Assembly (NCBI GenBank): GCA_009694025.1
Contig: SHVZ01000024.1
Span: 1 to 39,139 of the forward strand
Length of the DNA stretch: 39,139 nucleotides
Direction: 5' to 3'
DNA from: Alphaproteobacteria bacterium
GTDB taxonomy: Bacteria > Pseudomonadota > Alphaproteobacteria > SHVZ01
Shown here: positions 1 through 8,765 of the stretch, one piece after another
Layout of the letters: every line of letters begins with the position of its first letter
Numbering within the stretch: position 1 is the first letter of the stretch
The notes under the pieces: generated by a model
The model's input: the letters and a program-made list of their open reading frames with translations, nothing else
Database searches by the model: none
What the model was told of the DNA's origin: nothing
Program-made: the position numbers and the translations under genes

Positions 1-150
1 CGCCGACCGGCCGCACTCCTCGCTCGCCGGCAGCACGCCCGACGAGGCCTATGCTATCGAGCCCATGATGGATAAATTGGCAGCGTAAATATCAACCCGA
101 TCCACCTTAGCCAGGCTGCCAAACTGTCTCAGGAACCGGGACCACCTCTA
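1..150 (+). mobile_element. Right end of an IS3-type insertion sequence (partial)
   Basis: This is the tail of an insertion sequence whose body lies left of the window. It holds the last codons of a transposase and about 60 bases of non-coding end. The outermost part, roughly 125-150, reads inward on the minus strand as TAGAGGTGGTCCCGG, which resembles terminal repeats I recall for IS3-family elements. The exact boundary is inferred, because neither the left repeat nor a target duplication can be seen. Confidence 0.6.
2..88 (+). CDS. IS3-family transposase, C-terminal fragment
   Basis: Only the last 28 codons are in the window, ending in TAA at 86-88. They contain RPHSSLAGSTPDEAY, which matches the conserved tail just after the catalytic glutamate of IS3-type integrase-core transposases (usual form RPHSSLGGxTPxEAY). 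The catalytic core lies outside the window, so it cannot be judged whether the enzyme is intact. Confidence 0.75.
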   Translation, partial: ADRPHSSLAGSTPDEAYAIEPMMDKLAA

Positions 151-357
151 TCCAACAACGTCGGCGCGCGCGGCGCAAGCACGCCGACGCAGCCGCCGTC
201 CCTTGCCAAGGAGGTCGTGGCCGATTTCCGTGGCCTCCTGCACCGGGCGGCCACCGATCTTCGCGCCGAGGCCCTGAGCAAGACCGACTCCGATCAGCGT
301 GAGCGCCTGTTGAAGATGGCAGACGTGCTCGACCGCTACGCCGAGGATGCAGCCTAG
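151..357 (+). pseudogene. 3' remnant of a gene cut by the insertion sequence
   Basis: An open frame runs from inside the insertion-sequence end to TAG at 355-357. After the element boundary it encodes about 68 residues, ending KMADVLDRYAEDAA, and is probably helical and rich in charged residues. No convincing start codon with a ribosome binding site exists inside it: the only in-frame ATG is at 316. It is best read as the C-terminal part of a gene interrupted by the insertion. The family is not recognised. Confidence 0.45.
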
Positions 358-368
358 CCACACCGGAT

Positions 369-1526
369 TTATGGCCGCGCGATGGCGCGGGCGAAGCGGG
401 CGGCTATCGCAGGCAGCAGGGCGGCGGCGGCGAGATAGAGCGGAGGCCCCCCGATCCAGTCGAAAAACGGTCCCGCCAGCGCCACCCCCGCCGCCTGACC
501 GACGAACAGCATGGCCGCGAACATGGCGAGCGCCGTTCCGCGCGCCTCCGGGATCATCTGCGTCGCCTCGGTCTGCAGGCTGTTGTGCAGCATGTAGAAG
601 CCGAAGCCGATGACCATCAGCGCCGCGAGCGCCGCAGCGAGATACGGGACGAGGGCAAGCGCCATGAAGCCGGCGGCGAGCGCGAAGGACCCAAGGAGGG
701 CGATGCGGCTTCTGCTCATCGCCGCCACCAGCCGACCGACGGCGAGCGCATAGCCGAGCGCGCCGAAGGCGAAAGCGGTGAGCAGCATGCCGGCCGCCGC
801 TACCGACACGCCGAAGCGCTGCTGCAGGTCGGTGCCGACATAGGAGAAGGCGCCGTACATGGCGGCGCCTTCGAGGAAGACGGTGATCAGGACCACCCGC
901 ACGCGCGGACGCGCCAGCGCCACCCTTGGATGGATGCGGCCGGCGGGCCCGGTGGCGCCCGAGCCGTCGAGCGCCGGGTGCAGGCGGAGCGCCACGAACG
1001 GCGCCACGCCGCCCAGAAGATAGAGCCCGGCCAGCATCAGGAACGCGGTGCGCCAGCCGAAGGCGTCGCCGATCAAGCCGCCCAGGGCCTGGCCTGCAGC
1101 GAGACCGAAGATCTGTCCCAGAAGGAAACGCGCGAGCGCGCGTTGGCGGTTCTCGAATGTGACGACGTCGCCGATCCAGGCGAGGCAGAGCGGGATCACG
1201 CCGCCGGCGGTGGCCCCGGCAACGATGCGGGCGAGCGAGATCTGGTCGAGGTCGGTGGCCAAGGCGCAGCCGATCGAGGCGAGGACCGAGAGCAGCGACG
1301 CCGTCGCGATGGTCTTGACCTTGCCGAAGCGGTCGCCGATCGGGCCGAAGGCGATCTGGATGACGCCATAGGCGACGGTGAAGGTGGTGAGCACGCCGGC
1401 GGCGGCGGCGCCCGGCGTGGTCGAGAACTCGGCGGCGATTTCCGGAAGAAGCGAGTCGGCGATGCGGAGGGTGGCGGCGCTGGCAAAGGCGGCGACCGAG
1501 AGCGCGGCGAAGAGCCAGAGCGGCAT
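369..1526 (-). CDS. MFS transporter, DHA1-like
   Basis: The gene encodes a 385-residue major facilitator with about 12 hydrophobic segments, the usual size for the 12-helix drug:H+ antiporter-1 group. The start is the ATG at 1526 (MPLWLFAALS), 7 bases after the stop of the upstream amidohydrolase gene. A longer reading from 1631 would overlap that gene and adds a non-membrane leader. The loop GDRFGK between the second and third helices fits the MFS motif A region. It is an inner-membrane carrier, perhaps exporting a product or importing a substrate of the amidohydrolase. The substrate cannot be read from the sequence. Confidence 0.85.
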   Translation of the reverse strand: MPLWLFAALSVAAFASAATLRIADSLLPEIAAEFSTTPGAAAAGVLTTFTVAYGVIQIAFGPIGDRFGKVKTIATASLLSVLASIGCALATDLDQISLARIVAGATAGGVIPLCLAWIGDVVTFENRQRALARFLLGQIFGLAAGQALGGLIGDAFGWRTAFLMLAGLYLLGGVAPFVALRLHPALDGSGATGPAGRIHPRVALARPRVRVVLITVFLEGAAMYGAFSYVGTDLQQRFGVSVAAAGMLLTAFAFGALGYALAVGRLVAAMSRSRIALLGSFALAAGFMALALVPYLAAALAALMVIGFGFYMLHNSLQTEATQMIPEARGTALAMFAAMLFVGQAAGVALAGPFFDWIGGPPLYLAAAALLPAIAARFARAIARP

Positions 1527-1533
1527 CGGGACA

Positions 1534-2400
1534 TTAGGCCCCGTAGAGGCGCGGCGGATTGTCGACGAGGATGCGTTTGCGGGTGGCGGCGTCAGGGACC
1601 CAGGCGGCGAGGAGCTCCAACAGTCCGGCATCGTCGATCATGTGATCGGCGGCCGGGTGCGGCCAGTCAGTCCCCCAGACGCAGCGGTCCGGCGCGGCGG
1701 CGACTAGCGCCTGAGCGAGCGGCGTCGAGGCGGCGTAGGGCGGACGGATCGACTTGTCGAGATAGGGGCCGGATACCTTGACCCAGAGGTTTGGAGAACG
1801 GCGGAAGGCGTCGAGGAAGACCCGGTAGCCGGGGTCGTCGACGCCCCTGGTCGCCGGCATGCCGCCGAGATGATCGAAGATCACAGGCACCGCCGTCTTG
1901 GCCGCGCGCTCGACCAGGTCCGGCCGGCTCGAGGCGTCGACCAGGAGCTGGATGTGCCATCCGAGGGGCTTCAGCCGCGCCGCCATCCGCTCCATGTTGG
2001 CGGTCGATACGGCGCCGATCATGGTGTCTGAAAGCCGGATGCCGCGGATGCCGCCCCGGTGGAGCGCCTTCAGCTCATCGTCGGCGACGTCGGCGGAGAC
2101 AACGGCGACGCCGCGATAGGCGGGACCGAGCTCGGCCAGCGCCGCGACCGTCGCCCGGTTGTCGGTGCCATAGACCGAGGCCTGGACCAGCACGCCGCGG
2201 GCGATGCCGATGGCGTCGTGCATGCGCTTCCAGTCGGCCCCGGGGGCGAGATCGGGCGTATAGGCGCGCTCGGGCCTGAGCGGAAACCGATCGAAGGGGC
2301 CGAAGACATGGGCATGGCAATCCCAGGCGCCTGCCGGCACCTCGACCGTCGGGCGGCGGGCGCGGGCTTCGTGGGGAACGACGGCTGGGGCAGCGCTCAC
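1534..2400 (-). CDS. COG3618 TIM-barrel amidohydrolase (PDC-lactonase-like)
   Basis: The predicted protein has 288 residues and belongs to the metal-dependent hydrolases that include 2-pyrone-4,6-dicarboxylate lactonase and L-fucono/rhamnono-lactonase-type enzymes. It shows the N-terminal HxH (WDCHAHVFGP, His29 and His31), VIFDHLGG (His177) and the C-terminal WGTDWPHP with the expected acidic residue Asp245. The start chosen is GTG at 2400, preceded by GGAG eight bases upstream. The longer frame from 2625 would run into the divergent M81 gene. It would hydrolyse a lactone or cyclic ester in the cytoplasm. It is the first gene of a two-gene unit with the MFS carrier. Confidence 0.85.
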   Translation of the reverse strand: MSAAPAVVPHEARARRPTVEVPAGAWDCHAHVFGPFDRFPLRPERAYTPDLAPGADWKRMHDAIGIARGVLVQASVYGTDNRATVAALAELGPAYRGVAVVSADVADDELKALHRGGIRGIRLSDTMIGAVSTANMERMAARLKPLGWHIQLLVDASSRPDLVERAAKTAVPVIFDHLGGMPATRGVDDPGYRVFLDAFRRSPNLWVKVSGPYLDKSIRPPYAASTPLAQALVAAAPDRCVWGTDWPHPAADHMIDDAGLLELLAAWVPDAATRKRILVDNPPRLYGA

Positions 2401-2575
2401 TGGACGATCTCCGTGCCGGGCCGGGAGAGGGTGCACCGATATGGCGGCGACCGCCAACCCTCGTTCGCGGCGGGCGAAAGCCAGGGTCCCTGTTTCGGCG
2501 GCGGGCGGGAGGGGGAGGCGGGGCGCGGCGTTTGGGCTAGTCTTCGCCTGGAGACGACAACGGGGGGAGAAGGGT
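2401..2575. promoter_or_regulatory. Divergent intergenic region, amidohydrolase / first M81 gene
   Basis: The 175 bases between the GTG at 2400 and the ATG at 2576 must hold both promoters. On the plus strand a GGGCTAGTCTT at about 2534-2544 could be a CTAG-type -10 box, but no good -35 lies 17 bases upstream of it. No clear operator was found. Confidence 0.35.
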
Positions 2576-4069
2576 ATGCCTCGGATTCTGTTGGCCGACT
2601 GCGAGCAGGAGATTTCTTCCTTCAATCCGGTGCCGAGCGACTACGGCTACTTCTCGGTCAAGCGGGGCGAGGAGATCTATCGCGACCGTGGCCTCAACAC
2701 CCAGATGGGCGGCGCGCTCGCGGTGTTCGATGCCGACGACAAGGTCGAGCTGGTGCCGACCATGTCCGCCCGTGGGCCGAGCGCCGGCATCCTCGCGAAG
2801 AAGAGCTGGAAGCGGCTCTCCGGCGAGATCCTGGACTCGATCGCCAAGTCGGCCAAGGGGATCGACGGCATCTATTTCGCCATGCACGGCGCCATGGGCG
2901 CCGAGGGCGAGCTCGATCCCGAAGGCTATCTCTTGCAAGAGGTCAGGAAGATCGTCGGCGAGAAGATGCCGCTGGTCATCTCCCTCGACCTCCACGGCAT
3001 CATGACCGAGCGCATGCTCCGCCACATCGACGGCGTCACCATCTATCACACCTATCCGCATGTCGACTTCGCCGACACCGGCGCCCGGGGCGCGCGCATG
3101 CTGCTCGACATCATCCGAAAGAACCTCAATCCGGTGATCGCCCGCGTGGTCATCCCGGCGCTGGTGCGCGGCGACGAGCTGGTGACCAAGTCGGGCTGCT
3201 ACGGCGACATCTTGAGGGAGGCGCGCCGGCTGGAGAACGAGGGCAAGGCGATGTTCGCCGGTGTCATGATCGGGAATCCCTTTACCGACGTGCCGGAGCT
3301 GTGCAGCCAGGCCATCGTCGTCGCCGAGAAGGACGCGGCCTTCGCCGAGAAGGCGGCGCTGGGGTTCGCGCGCCGGTTCTGGCCGAACCGCCATCGCATG
3401 CAGGGGAAGCTGATTCCGCTGGATGCAGCCATCGCCCAGGCCCGGCACATGCAGGGCCCGGTGATCTTCACCGACGCCGCCGATGCCACGTCCTCTGGCG
3501 CGTCCGGCGACAGCAACGCCATCCTGGCGGCGCTGATGAAAGCGAAGTACGACCGGCGCGTGCTGGTTCCCATCGTCGATCCGCCGGCGGCGGCGGCGGC
3601 GATGAAGGCCGGCATCGGCGCCAAGATCACGGTCGCTCTCGGCGGCGCGCTCGACAAGCGCTTCGCTCCGCTCAAGGTGACGGCGACGGTCGACATGCTG
3701 TCGGGCGGGCACATGCGGCTGGAGACCATGCGCTCGCCGTTCGAGGGCGGCGACACCGCGGTCCTCATCGCCGGCAACTACACCATCCTGGTATTCAGCA
3801 AGCCGGCCTACTTCTTCGACCGGGCGCCATTCCTGGCGCATGGCCGCAACCCGCGCGACTACGACCTGATCGTCGTCAAGTCGCCGCATTGCGAGTACCA
3901 CATGTTCGAGGAGTGGGCGGAGAAGAACTTCAACATCGACGCCCCCGGCGCCACCAGCGCCAACATCGCCGCGCTCGGCCACACCATCGTCAAGCGTCCG
4001 ATGTTCCCGCTCGACCCGAGTATCGGTTTTGAGCCGAAGGCAGCTCGGTTTCATACCAAGCGGCGGTAG
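2576..4069 (+). CDS. M81 family metallopeptidase (MlrC-like), first copy
   Basis: The 497-residue protein belongs to the M81 family, named for MlrC, the zinc enzyme that finishes breakdown of linearised microcystin. The start is ATG at 2576 with GGGGGGAGAAGGG just upstream. Visible family landmarks are FAMHGAMGAEGELDPEG (His104), SLDLHG (Asp138 and His140) and YPHVD (His162). Asp-x-His plus the later His are the likely zinc ligands. The C-terminal M81 domain follows with a Ser/Gly-rich TSSGASGDSNA loop. It differs from its three paralogues at the N-terminal motif: CEQE replaces the FxHE seen in the others, so His is Gln11. There is no signal peptide, so it is cytoplasmic. The substrate is unknown. 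Confidence 0.93.
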   Translation: MPRILLADCEQEISSFNPVPSDYGYFSVKRGEEIYRDRGLNTQMGGALAVFDADDKVELVPTMSARGPSAGILAKKSWKRLSGEILDSIAKSAKGIDGIYFAMHGAMGAEGELDPEGYLLQEVRKIVGEKMPLVISLDLHGIMTERMLRHIDGVTIYHTYPHVDFADTGARGARMLLDIIRKNLNPVIARVVIPALVRGDELVTKSGCYGDILREARRLENEGKAMFAGVMIGNPFTDVPELCSQAIVVAEKDAAFAEKAALGFARRFWPNRHRMQGKLIPLDAAIAQARHMQGPVIFTDAADATSSGASGDSNAILAALMKAKYDRRVLVPIVDPPAAAAAMKAGIGAKITVALGGALDKRFAPLKVTATVDMLSGGHMRLETMRSPFEGGDTAVLIAGNYTILVFSKPAYFFDRAPFLAHGRNPRDYDLIVVKSPHCEYHMFEEWAEKNFNIDAPGATSANIAALGHTIVKRPMFPLDPSIGFEPKAARFHTKRR

Positions 4070-4096
4070 AGAAGATCTACGCGCTTGCCAAAACAG

Positions 4097-4124
4097 AGAG
4101 GCCGCACCTTTCGATGCGGCCTCT
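4097..4124. terminator. Bidirectional rho-independent terminator
   Basis: A perfect 10-bp stem (AGAGGCCGCA / TGCGGCCTCT, 8-base loop) lies between the convergent stops of the first M81 gene and SBP3. On the plus strand it is followed by TTTTCTTCTT, and on the minus strand by GTTTT, so it can end both transcripts. Confidence 0.85.
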
Positions 4125-4150
4125 GCGATTTTCTTCTTATGTAGCGAAAA

Positions 4151-5734
4151 TTACTTCCGGATCGACACGTTCCAGGCGCGCGGCACGAAGAAGTTCTGGA
4201 ACCCGTCGACGTTGGAACGCACCGCCGCGACCTTGGGCAGGACGCCGAAGGTCAGTGCCAGGGCTTCGTCGTAGATGCGCTGCTGCGCCTTCGCGAAGAA
4301 GACCTTGCGCTCGTCCAGCGTCTTCGCGCGCAGGCCGGCGTTCCAGTTTTCCATCAGGATGGCGTCGGACTTGTTGTCCTTGGGCTTGTGCACGTTGTTC
4401 GGGTCGGTAAGGTTGCGCAGCGACGGCAACCCGGTCTGCCCGACCACGCTCGTCCAGCCGGTGTAGAAGTAGTTCCAGCCCTGGGTTTCCTTGACGCTCT
4501 TCGCCAACGCCGCCGGCCAGTCGTGGACCAGGAGCTCGGCGTTGATGCCGACCGCCTTCATCTGCTCGGACATCACCAGCGAGGCGTTGTACATCACCGT
4601 ATAGTCCTTGTTGGTGAGCAGGACGACCTTCTCGCCCTTGTAGCCGGCTTCCTGCAGCAGGCGCTTCGCCTTGTCCTTGTTCTTCTGGTTGTAGTGCTCC
4701 TTGCCGGCGGGGGAGTAGTAGGGGCTTGTCGGGAACTGGAGGGCGTGATCCATCCGATGAAGCCCATCGCTCGAGGCCTCCATGATCTCGTCCATGTCGA
4801 GAGCCGCCTGGACGGCCTGCCGGAACTTCAGGTTGTCGGTCGGCGGGAACGAGAGATTGGGATATGAGAGGTGGACCCAGAAGTTCTCCATCGGCTGGAA
4901 CTTGATGTTCGGATTGTTGGCGAGCCGCTTCTGCGACGGCCGCGGCATGTCTTCGACGCCGTGGACCTCTCCGGTCTCAAGCGCCGCGACCCGCGCCTGC
5001 GGCTCGACGATCATGCGGAAATTGACGGTGTCGACGCAGGCCACCTTGTAGCCGCCAAGCCCGTTGGTGCCGGTCTGAGCCGTGTTCGGCTTGAAGCCGT
5101 CGAAGCGCTTGACCTTGAAGTGGCTGTCGGCGACGAACTCGACGAACTGGAACGGGCCGGTGCCGACCGCCGGCAGCTGCATGGCTTCGGCGCCGGCGTT
5201 CTCCTTCGGAATGATGACGATCGGCGGGGCGATGTTGGAGAACGACTCAAGGTATGTCGCCTGCGGCTCCTTCATCACCACCACGAAGGTCGAGGCGTCT
5301 GGCGCCTCCAGCCGGTCGACGACGCCGAGGACGGACTTGTCGACGCCGACCTTGCGGTAGCGCTCGTAGGAGGCGAGCACGTCCGCCGAGGTCATGATCT
5401 TGCCGTTGTGAAAAGGCACGCCCTGGCGAATCTTAAAGGTGTAGACGAGGCCGTCCTGGCTTTCGCTCACCGACTCCGCGAGCGAAAGCGTCGGCTGCAT
5501 CTTTTCGTCTCGCGTAATCAGCGACTCGAACATCAACGACGCGACGTTGCGGCTCTGGGCCGAAGTCGAGACGTGCTGGTCGTAGGTGGGAATCTTGGCC
5601 TCGAGGGCGAAGATGAATTCGCCGCCTTTGGCCGTGCACTCGAAGCGCGCCTGCGCAAGAGCCGTGGAGCTCATGCCCAAGAAACAGGTAACGCCGAGAG
5701 CGGACATGAAATGCCGTGCAGTCAACGCGTCCAT
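4151..5734 (-). CDS. ABC transporter peptide-type substrate-binding protein (SBP3)
   Basis: The gene encodes a 527-residue periplasmic binding protein of the SBP_bac_5 (DppA/OppA) family. A signal peptide ends near STALA-Q (about residue 27). The start is ATG at 5734, with GGGAGG five bases upstream. Over its first 240 residues it aligns without gaps with SBP2 at 9828, and both have exactly 527 residues. Cys33 and Cys233 are conserved in the pair and could form a disulphide. The gene lies downstream of the ATPase genes but has its own candidate promoter (5768-5796) and a strong terminator, so it may be expressed independently while feeding the same permease. The ligand is unknown, probably a peptide or peptide-like compound. 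Confidence 0.92.
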   Translation of the reverse strand: MDALTARHFMSALGVTCFLGMSSTALAQARFECTAKGGEFIFALEAKIPTYDQHVSTSAQSRNVASLMFESLITRDEKMQPTLSLAESVSESQDGLVYTFKIRQGVPFHNGKIMTSADVLASYERYRKVGVDKSVLGVVDRLEAPDASTFVVVMKEPQATYLESFSNIAPPIVIIPKENAGAEAMQLPAVGTGPFQFVEFVADSHFKVKRFDGFKPNTAQTGTNGLGGYKVACVDTVNFRMIVEPQARVAALETGEVHGVEDMPRPSQKRLANNPNIKFQPMENFWVHLSYPNLSFPPTDNLKFRQAVQAALDMDEIMEASSDGLHRMDHALQFPTSPYYSPAGKEHYNQKNKDKAKRLLQEAGYKGEKVVLLTNKDYTVMYNASLVMSEQMKAVGINAELLVHDWPAALAKSVKETQGWNYFYTGWTSVVGQTGLPSLRNLTDPNNVHKPKDNKSDAILMENWNAGLRAKTLDERKVFFAKAQQRIYDEALALTFGVLPKVAAVRSNVDGFQNFFVPRAWNVSIRK

Positions 5735-5767
5735 TGGAGCCTCCCTGTAGAAGTCGAGATGAGAGAA

Positions 5768-5796
5768 CGGTAGCGGTCCGACAACCGAACGGTCAA
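5768..5796 (-). promoter_or_regulatory. Candidate sigma-70 promoter for SBP3
   Basis: On the minus strand TTGACC (5791-5796) is followed after exactly 17 bases by CTACCG (5768-5773), 34 bases before the start codon. The -35 is good and the -10 is weak but of the alphaproteobacterial CTA type. An imperfect inverted repeat overlaps the -35 (left arm 5781-5792, right arm 5803-5813). Confidence 0.5.
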
Positions 5797-5835
5797 CACG
5801 ATCCGTCCGTTGTTGCACGCGGTAGTCGAGGCGGT

Positions 5836-6825
5836 TCAACCCGCCTTCACCAGATGACACGCGACCTCGTGTCCGGTCGCGATGGCGATCCGTGGGGGTT
5901 CGATTTCGCGGCAAACCTCCTTGGCATAGGGACAACGAGTGTGAAACCGGCAGCCCGTCGGCGGATTGATCGGGCTCGGCACGTCGCCCTTCAACACCAT
6001 GCGGGCGCGCCGGGCACGCGGCTTCGGCACCGGAATCGCCGACAGCAGGGCTTGCGTGTAGGGATGCAGCGGCTGGCGATAGAGGGTTCGCTTGTCGGCG
6101 ACCTCGACGATCTTGCCGAGATACATGACCGCGACCCGGTCGGAGATGTGCTTCACCACGCCGAGATCGTGGGCGATGAACAGATACGTCAGCTTGAACT
6201 CATCCTGCAGGTCCTGCAGCAGATTGACGACCTGGGCCTGGATCGATACGTCGAGCGCCGAGACCGCCTCGTCGCAGACGATGAATTTCGGATGCGAGGC
6301 CAATGCGCGCGCGATGCCGATGCGCTGGCGCTGGCCGCCGGAGAACTCGTGCGGATAGCGCTTGGCGTGGAAGCTGGCGAGGCCGACGGTCTCGAGCAGG
6401 TCGCGGGCGCGCTTGGTCAAGGCCGGTCCGGGCTTCTCGCCGAAGATGACCAGCGGCTCGGTGATGATGTCCTCGACCCGCATCCGCGGATTGAGCGAGC
6501 CGTAGGGGTCCTGGAAGATGATCTGCAGATCCCGCCGCTTCAGCCGCATGGCTTCCGGTTCGAGGGCCTGCAGGTCGACGCCGTCGTAGCGGATGGACCC
6601 GGCGGTGGGCGGGATCAATCGCAAGATCAGCCGACCGGTGGTCGACTTGCCGCAGCCGCTCTCGCCGACCAGGCCCAAGGTTTCGCCGGCCTGGATCGAG
6701 AAGCTGACGTCGTCGACGGCCTGGACTGCGCCGACCCGGCGGGAGAACATCAATCCCTCATAGATCGGGAAGTGCTTCACAAGCCCCTGGACCTCGAGCA
6801 GGGGGCGCGCGGCGGCGACGGTCAT
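5836..6825 (-). CDS. Oligo/dipeptide ABC transporter ATP-binding protein (DppF/OppF type)
   Basis: The protein has 329 residues. It shows Walker [10 protein letters not shown] (about 54-62), the Q-loop [14 protein letters not shown], the signature [14 protein letters not shown], Walker [13 protein letters not shown] and the switch [11 protein letters not shown]. The C-terminal oligopeptide-transporter extension contains [11 protein letters not shown], with cysteines of the kind that bind an Fe-S cluster in some family members. The start is ATG at 6825, overlapping the stop of the upstream ATPase gene as ATGA, so the two are translationally coupled. It would energise uptake together with the upstream ATPase and the two permeases. 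Confidence 0.93.
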   Translation of the reverse strand: MTVAAARPLLEVQGLVKHFPIYEGLMFSRRVGAVQAVDDVSFSIQAGETLGLVGESGCGKSTTGRLILRLIPPTAGSIRYDGVDLQALEPEAMRLKRRDLQIIFQDPYGSLNPRMRVEDIITEPLVIFGEKPGPALTKRARDLLETVGLASFHAKRYPHEFSGGQRQRIGIARALASHPKFIVCDEAVSALDVSIQAQVVNLLQDLQDEFKLTYLFIAHDLGVVKHISDRVAVMYLGKIVEVADKRTLYRQPLHPYTQALLSAIPVPKPRARRARMVLKGDVPSPINPPTGCRFHTRCPYAKEVCREIEPPRIAIATGHEVACHLVKAG

Positions 6826-7850
6826 GACGCCGCCTCGGCCAGCCGCGCGCCGGTCTCGACGTGCTGGAAGCCGGTGTGTCGGATGCAGGCGGCCGACCGG
6901 CCCTCGCCGAGGTCGATCAGCGACGGCACGCGCTCGGCGCAGGCCGGCCGCGCCTCCGGGCATCTCGGCTGAAAGGAGCACCCCGGCGGCAGGGCGAAGG
7001 GGTTCGGCATGACGCCGGGGATCGCGGTCAGCCGGCGGTGTTCGACCTCCAGATCGGGGATGCTGCGAAGCAGGCCTTCGGTATAGGGGTGACCGGGGCG
7101 ATAGAAGACATCGTCGACGCTTGCCTGCTCGACGATCCTTCCGGCGTACATGACGAGCACGCGATCGGCGAACTCCGCCACCACCCCCATGTTGTGGGTG
7201 ATGAGGATGACCGCCATGTGCATCTCTTCCTGAAGCGCGCGCAGCAGGTCGAGGATCTGCGCCTGGATGGTGACGTCCAGCGCCGTGGTAGGCTCGTCGG
7301 CGAGCAGCAGCTTCGGGCTGCAGGCCAGCGCCATGGCGATCATGATCCGTTGGCGCATGCCGCCGGACAGCTGATGCGGATAGTCGTCGATGCGACGCTC
7401 CGGCGAGGGGATGCCGACCTTGGTCAACATTTCGATCGCCCGGTCCCGCGCGTCCTTCTGCCCAAGTTTCTCATGGACGCGGATCGTTTCCATGACCTGA
7501 TCGCCGACGCTGAACACCGGATTGAGCGACGTCATCGGCTCCTGGAAGATCATCGAGATGTCGCCGCCGCGGATCGCCTGCATCCTGGACTCGGACAGCG
7601 TCAGGAGGTCCTGCCCCTCGAACAGGACCTGCCCGCCTGCGACCCGGCCCGGAGGCTCCGGCAAGAGACCCAGGATCGACAAGGCGGTCACGCTCTTGCC
7701 CGAGCCCGACTCGCCGACGATGCCGAGGACCTCGTTTTTTCCGAGGTCGAAGCTGACGTCGTCGACGGCCGTGACCTCGCCTTTGCGGGTGGCGAACACG
7801 GTCGTCAGGTTGCGGACGCTCAGCAGCGTCTCGTTCGGCGCATCCGGCAT
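6822..7850 (-). CDS. Oligo/dipeptide ABC transporter ATP-binding protein (DppD/OppD type)
   Basis: The protein has 342 residues. It carries Walker [10 protein letters not shown] (about 46-54), Q-loop [13 protein letters not shown], signature [15 protein letters not shown], Walker [12 protein letters not shown] and switch [11 protein letters not shown]. The usual C-terminal Cys-containing extension ([13 protein letters not shown]) is present. The start ATG at 7850 lies 3 bases after the stop of the permease gene. The pattern is the standard D-type subunit that pairs with an F-type subunit to drive a peptide importer at the inner membrane. Confidence 0.93.
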   Translation of the reverse strand: MPDAPNETLLSVRNLTTVFATRKGEVTAVDDVSFDLGKNEVLGIVGESGSGKSVTALSILGLLPEPPGRVAGGQVLFEGQDLLTLSESRMQAIRGGDISMIFQEPMTSLNPVFSVGDQVMETIRVHEKLGQKDARDRAIEMLTKVGIPSPERRIDDYPHQLSGGMRQRIMIAMALACSPKLLLADEPTTALDVTIQAQILDLLRALQEEMHMAVILITHNMGVVAEFADRVLVMYAGRIVEQASVDDVFYRPGHPYTEGLLRSIPDLEVEHRRLTAIPGVMPNPFALPPGCSFQPRCPEARPACAERVPSLIDLGEGRSAACIRHTGFQHVETGARLAEAAS

Positions 7851-7853
7851 AGG

Positions 7854-8765
7854 TTAGCCTTGCTGTACCTTGAGGCGTGGATCCAGGACGTCGCGGAGCC
7901 CGTCGCCCAGCAGATTGAGGCTCAGCACCGTCACCGCGAGCACGATTCCGGGAATCAACGTGATCCACTCGGCCTCGCGCATGTAGGTGCGGCCCTCGGC
8001 GATGATGTTGCCCCAGGTCGGCGCCGGCGGCGCCGCGCCCAGACCGAGGAAGCTCAGCACGGCCTCCGTCAGCACGGCATAGGCGAAGATGAAGCTCAAT
8101 TGAACGATCAGCGGCGCCATGCAGTTCGGCAGCACGTGCTTGCGCACGATGCGGTAGTGGGTGGCACCGGAAGCCAACGCCGCCTGAACGAATTCCATCT
8201 CGCGCACCACCAGGACCGACGCGCGCACGATGCGCGCCGTTCGCGGGATGTAGACCACGGATATGGCGATCACCGCGGTCATCGACGACGGTCCGAGCGC
8301 GGCGGCGATGCCGATGGCGAGCAGGATCGCCGGAAACGCCATGAACGCGTCGGCGACGCGCATCAGCGGGCCGTCGAGCTTTCGCACGTAGCCGGCGGCG
8401 GCGCCGAGCAATACGCCGAAGACCGCATTCAGAACGAGGACACCCAGGCCGATGCCCAGGCTCAATCGGGCGCCGTAGACCACCCGGCTGAGCTGGCTGC
8501 GCCCGAAGTTGTCGGTTCCGAACGGGTATTCCCAGGACGGCGGCTTGAACTTGTTGCGGATCGACAGCGCGTTGGGATCGACCGAGGTGATCAGCGGCGC
8601 CAGCGCGCCGACGAGGGCGACGATCGCGAACAGGACGGCTCCGACCATGAAGGCCCTGTGCCGGATAAGCCGTTGAAACGTGTCGGTTCGCCAGAACGCC
8701 CAGGGTTGCGGCGGCGTCTCGTCCAGCTCGGGCGCATAGCCGATGTTGCTACTTGCCTCGGTCAT
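7854..8765 (-). CDS. Peptide ABC transporter permease (DppC/OppC type)
   Basis: The 303-residue inner-membrane protein has a cytoplasmic N-terminus of about 35 residues before the first helix, the usual DppC arrangement. The coupling-helix (EAA) region is visible as [19 protein letters not shown], followed by [15 protein letters not shown], a hallmark of C-type peptide permeases. Its first 17 bases overlap the end of the upstream permease gene, so the two are coupled. It forms half of the channel for the shared importer. Confidence 0.93.
   Translation of the reverse strand: MTEASSNIGYAPELDETPPQPWAFWRTDTFQRLIRHRAFMVGAVLFAIVALVGALAPLITSVDPNALSIRNKFKPPSWEYPFGTDNFGRSQLSRVVYGARLSLGIGLGVLVLNAVFGVLLGAAAGYVRKLDGPLMRVADAFMAFPAILLAIGIAAALGPSSMTAVIAISVVYIPRTARIVRASVLVVREMEFVQAALASGATHYRIVRKHVLPNCMAPLIVQLSFIFAYAVLTEAVLSFLGLGAAPPAPTWGNIIAEGRTYMREAEWITLIPGIVLAVTVLSLNLLGDGLRDVLDPRLKVQQG

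Noticed and set aside
2537-4054. Minus-strand open frame of 505 codons opposite the first M81 gene
   Set aside because: It has no recognisable motif and no ribosome binding site. Similar antisense frames lie opposite the other M81 genes for the same codon-composition reason.
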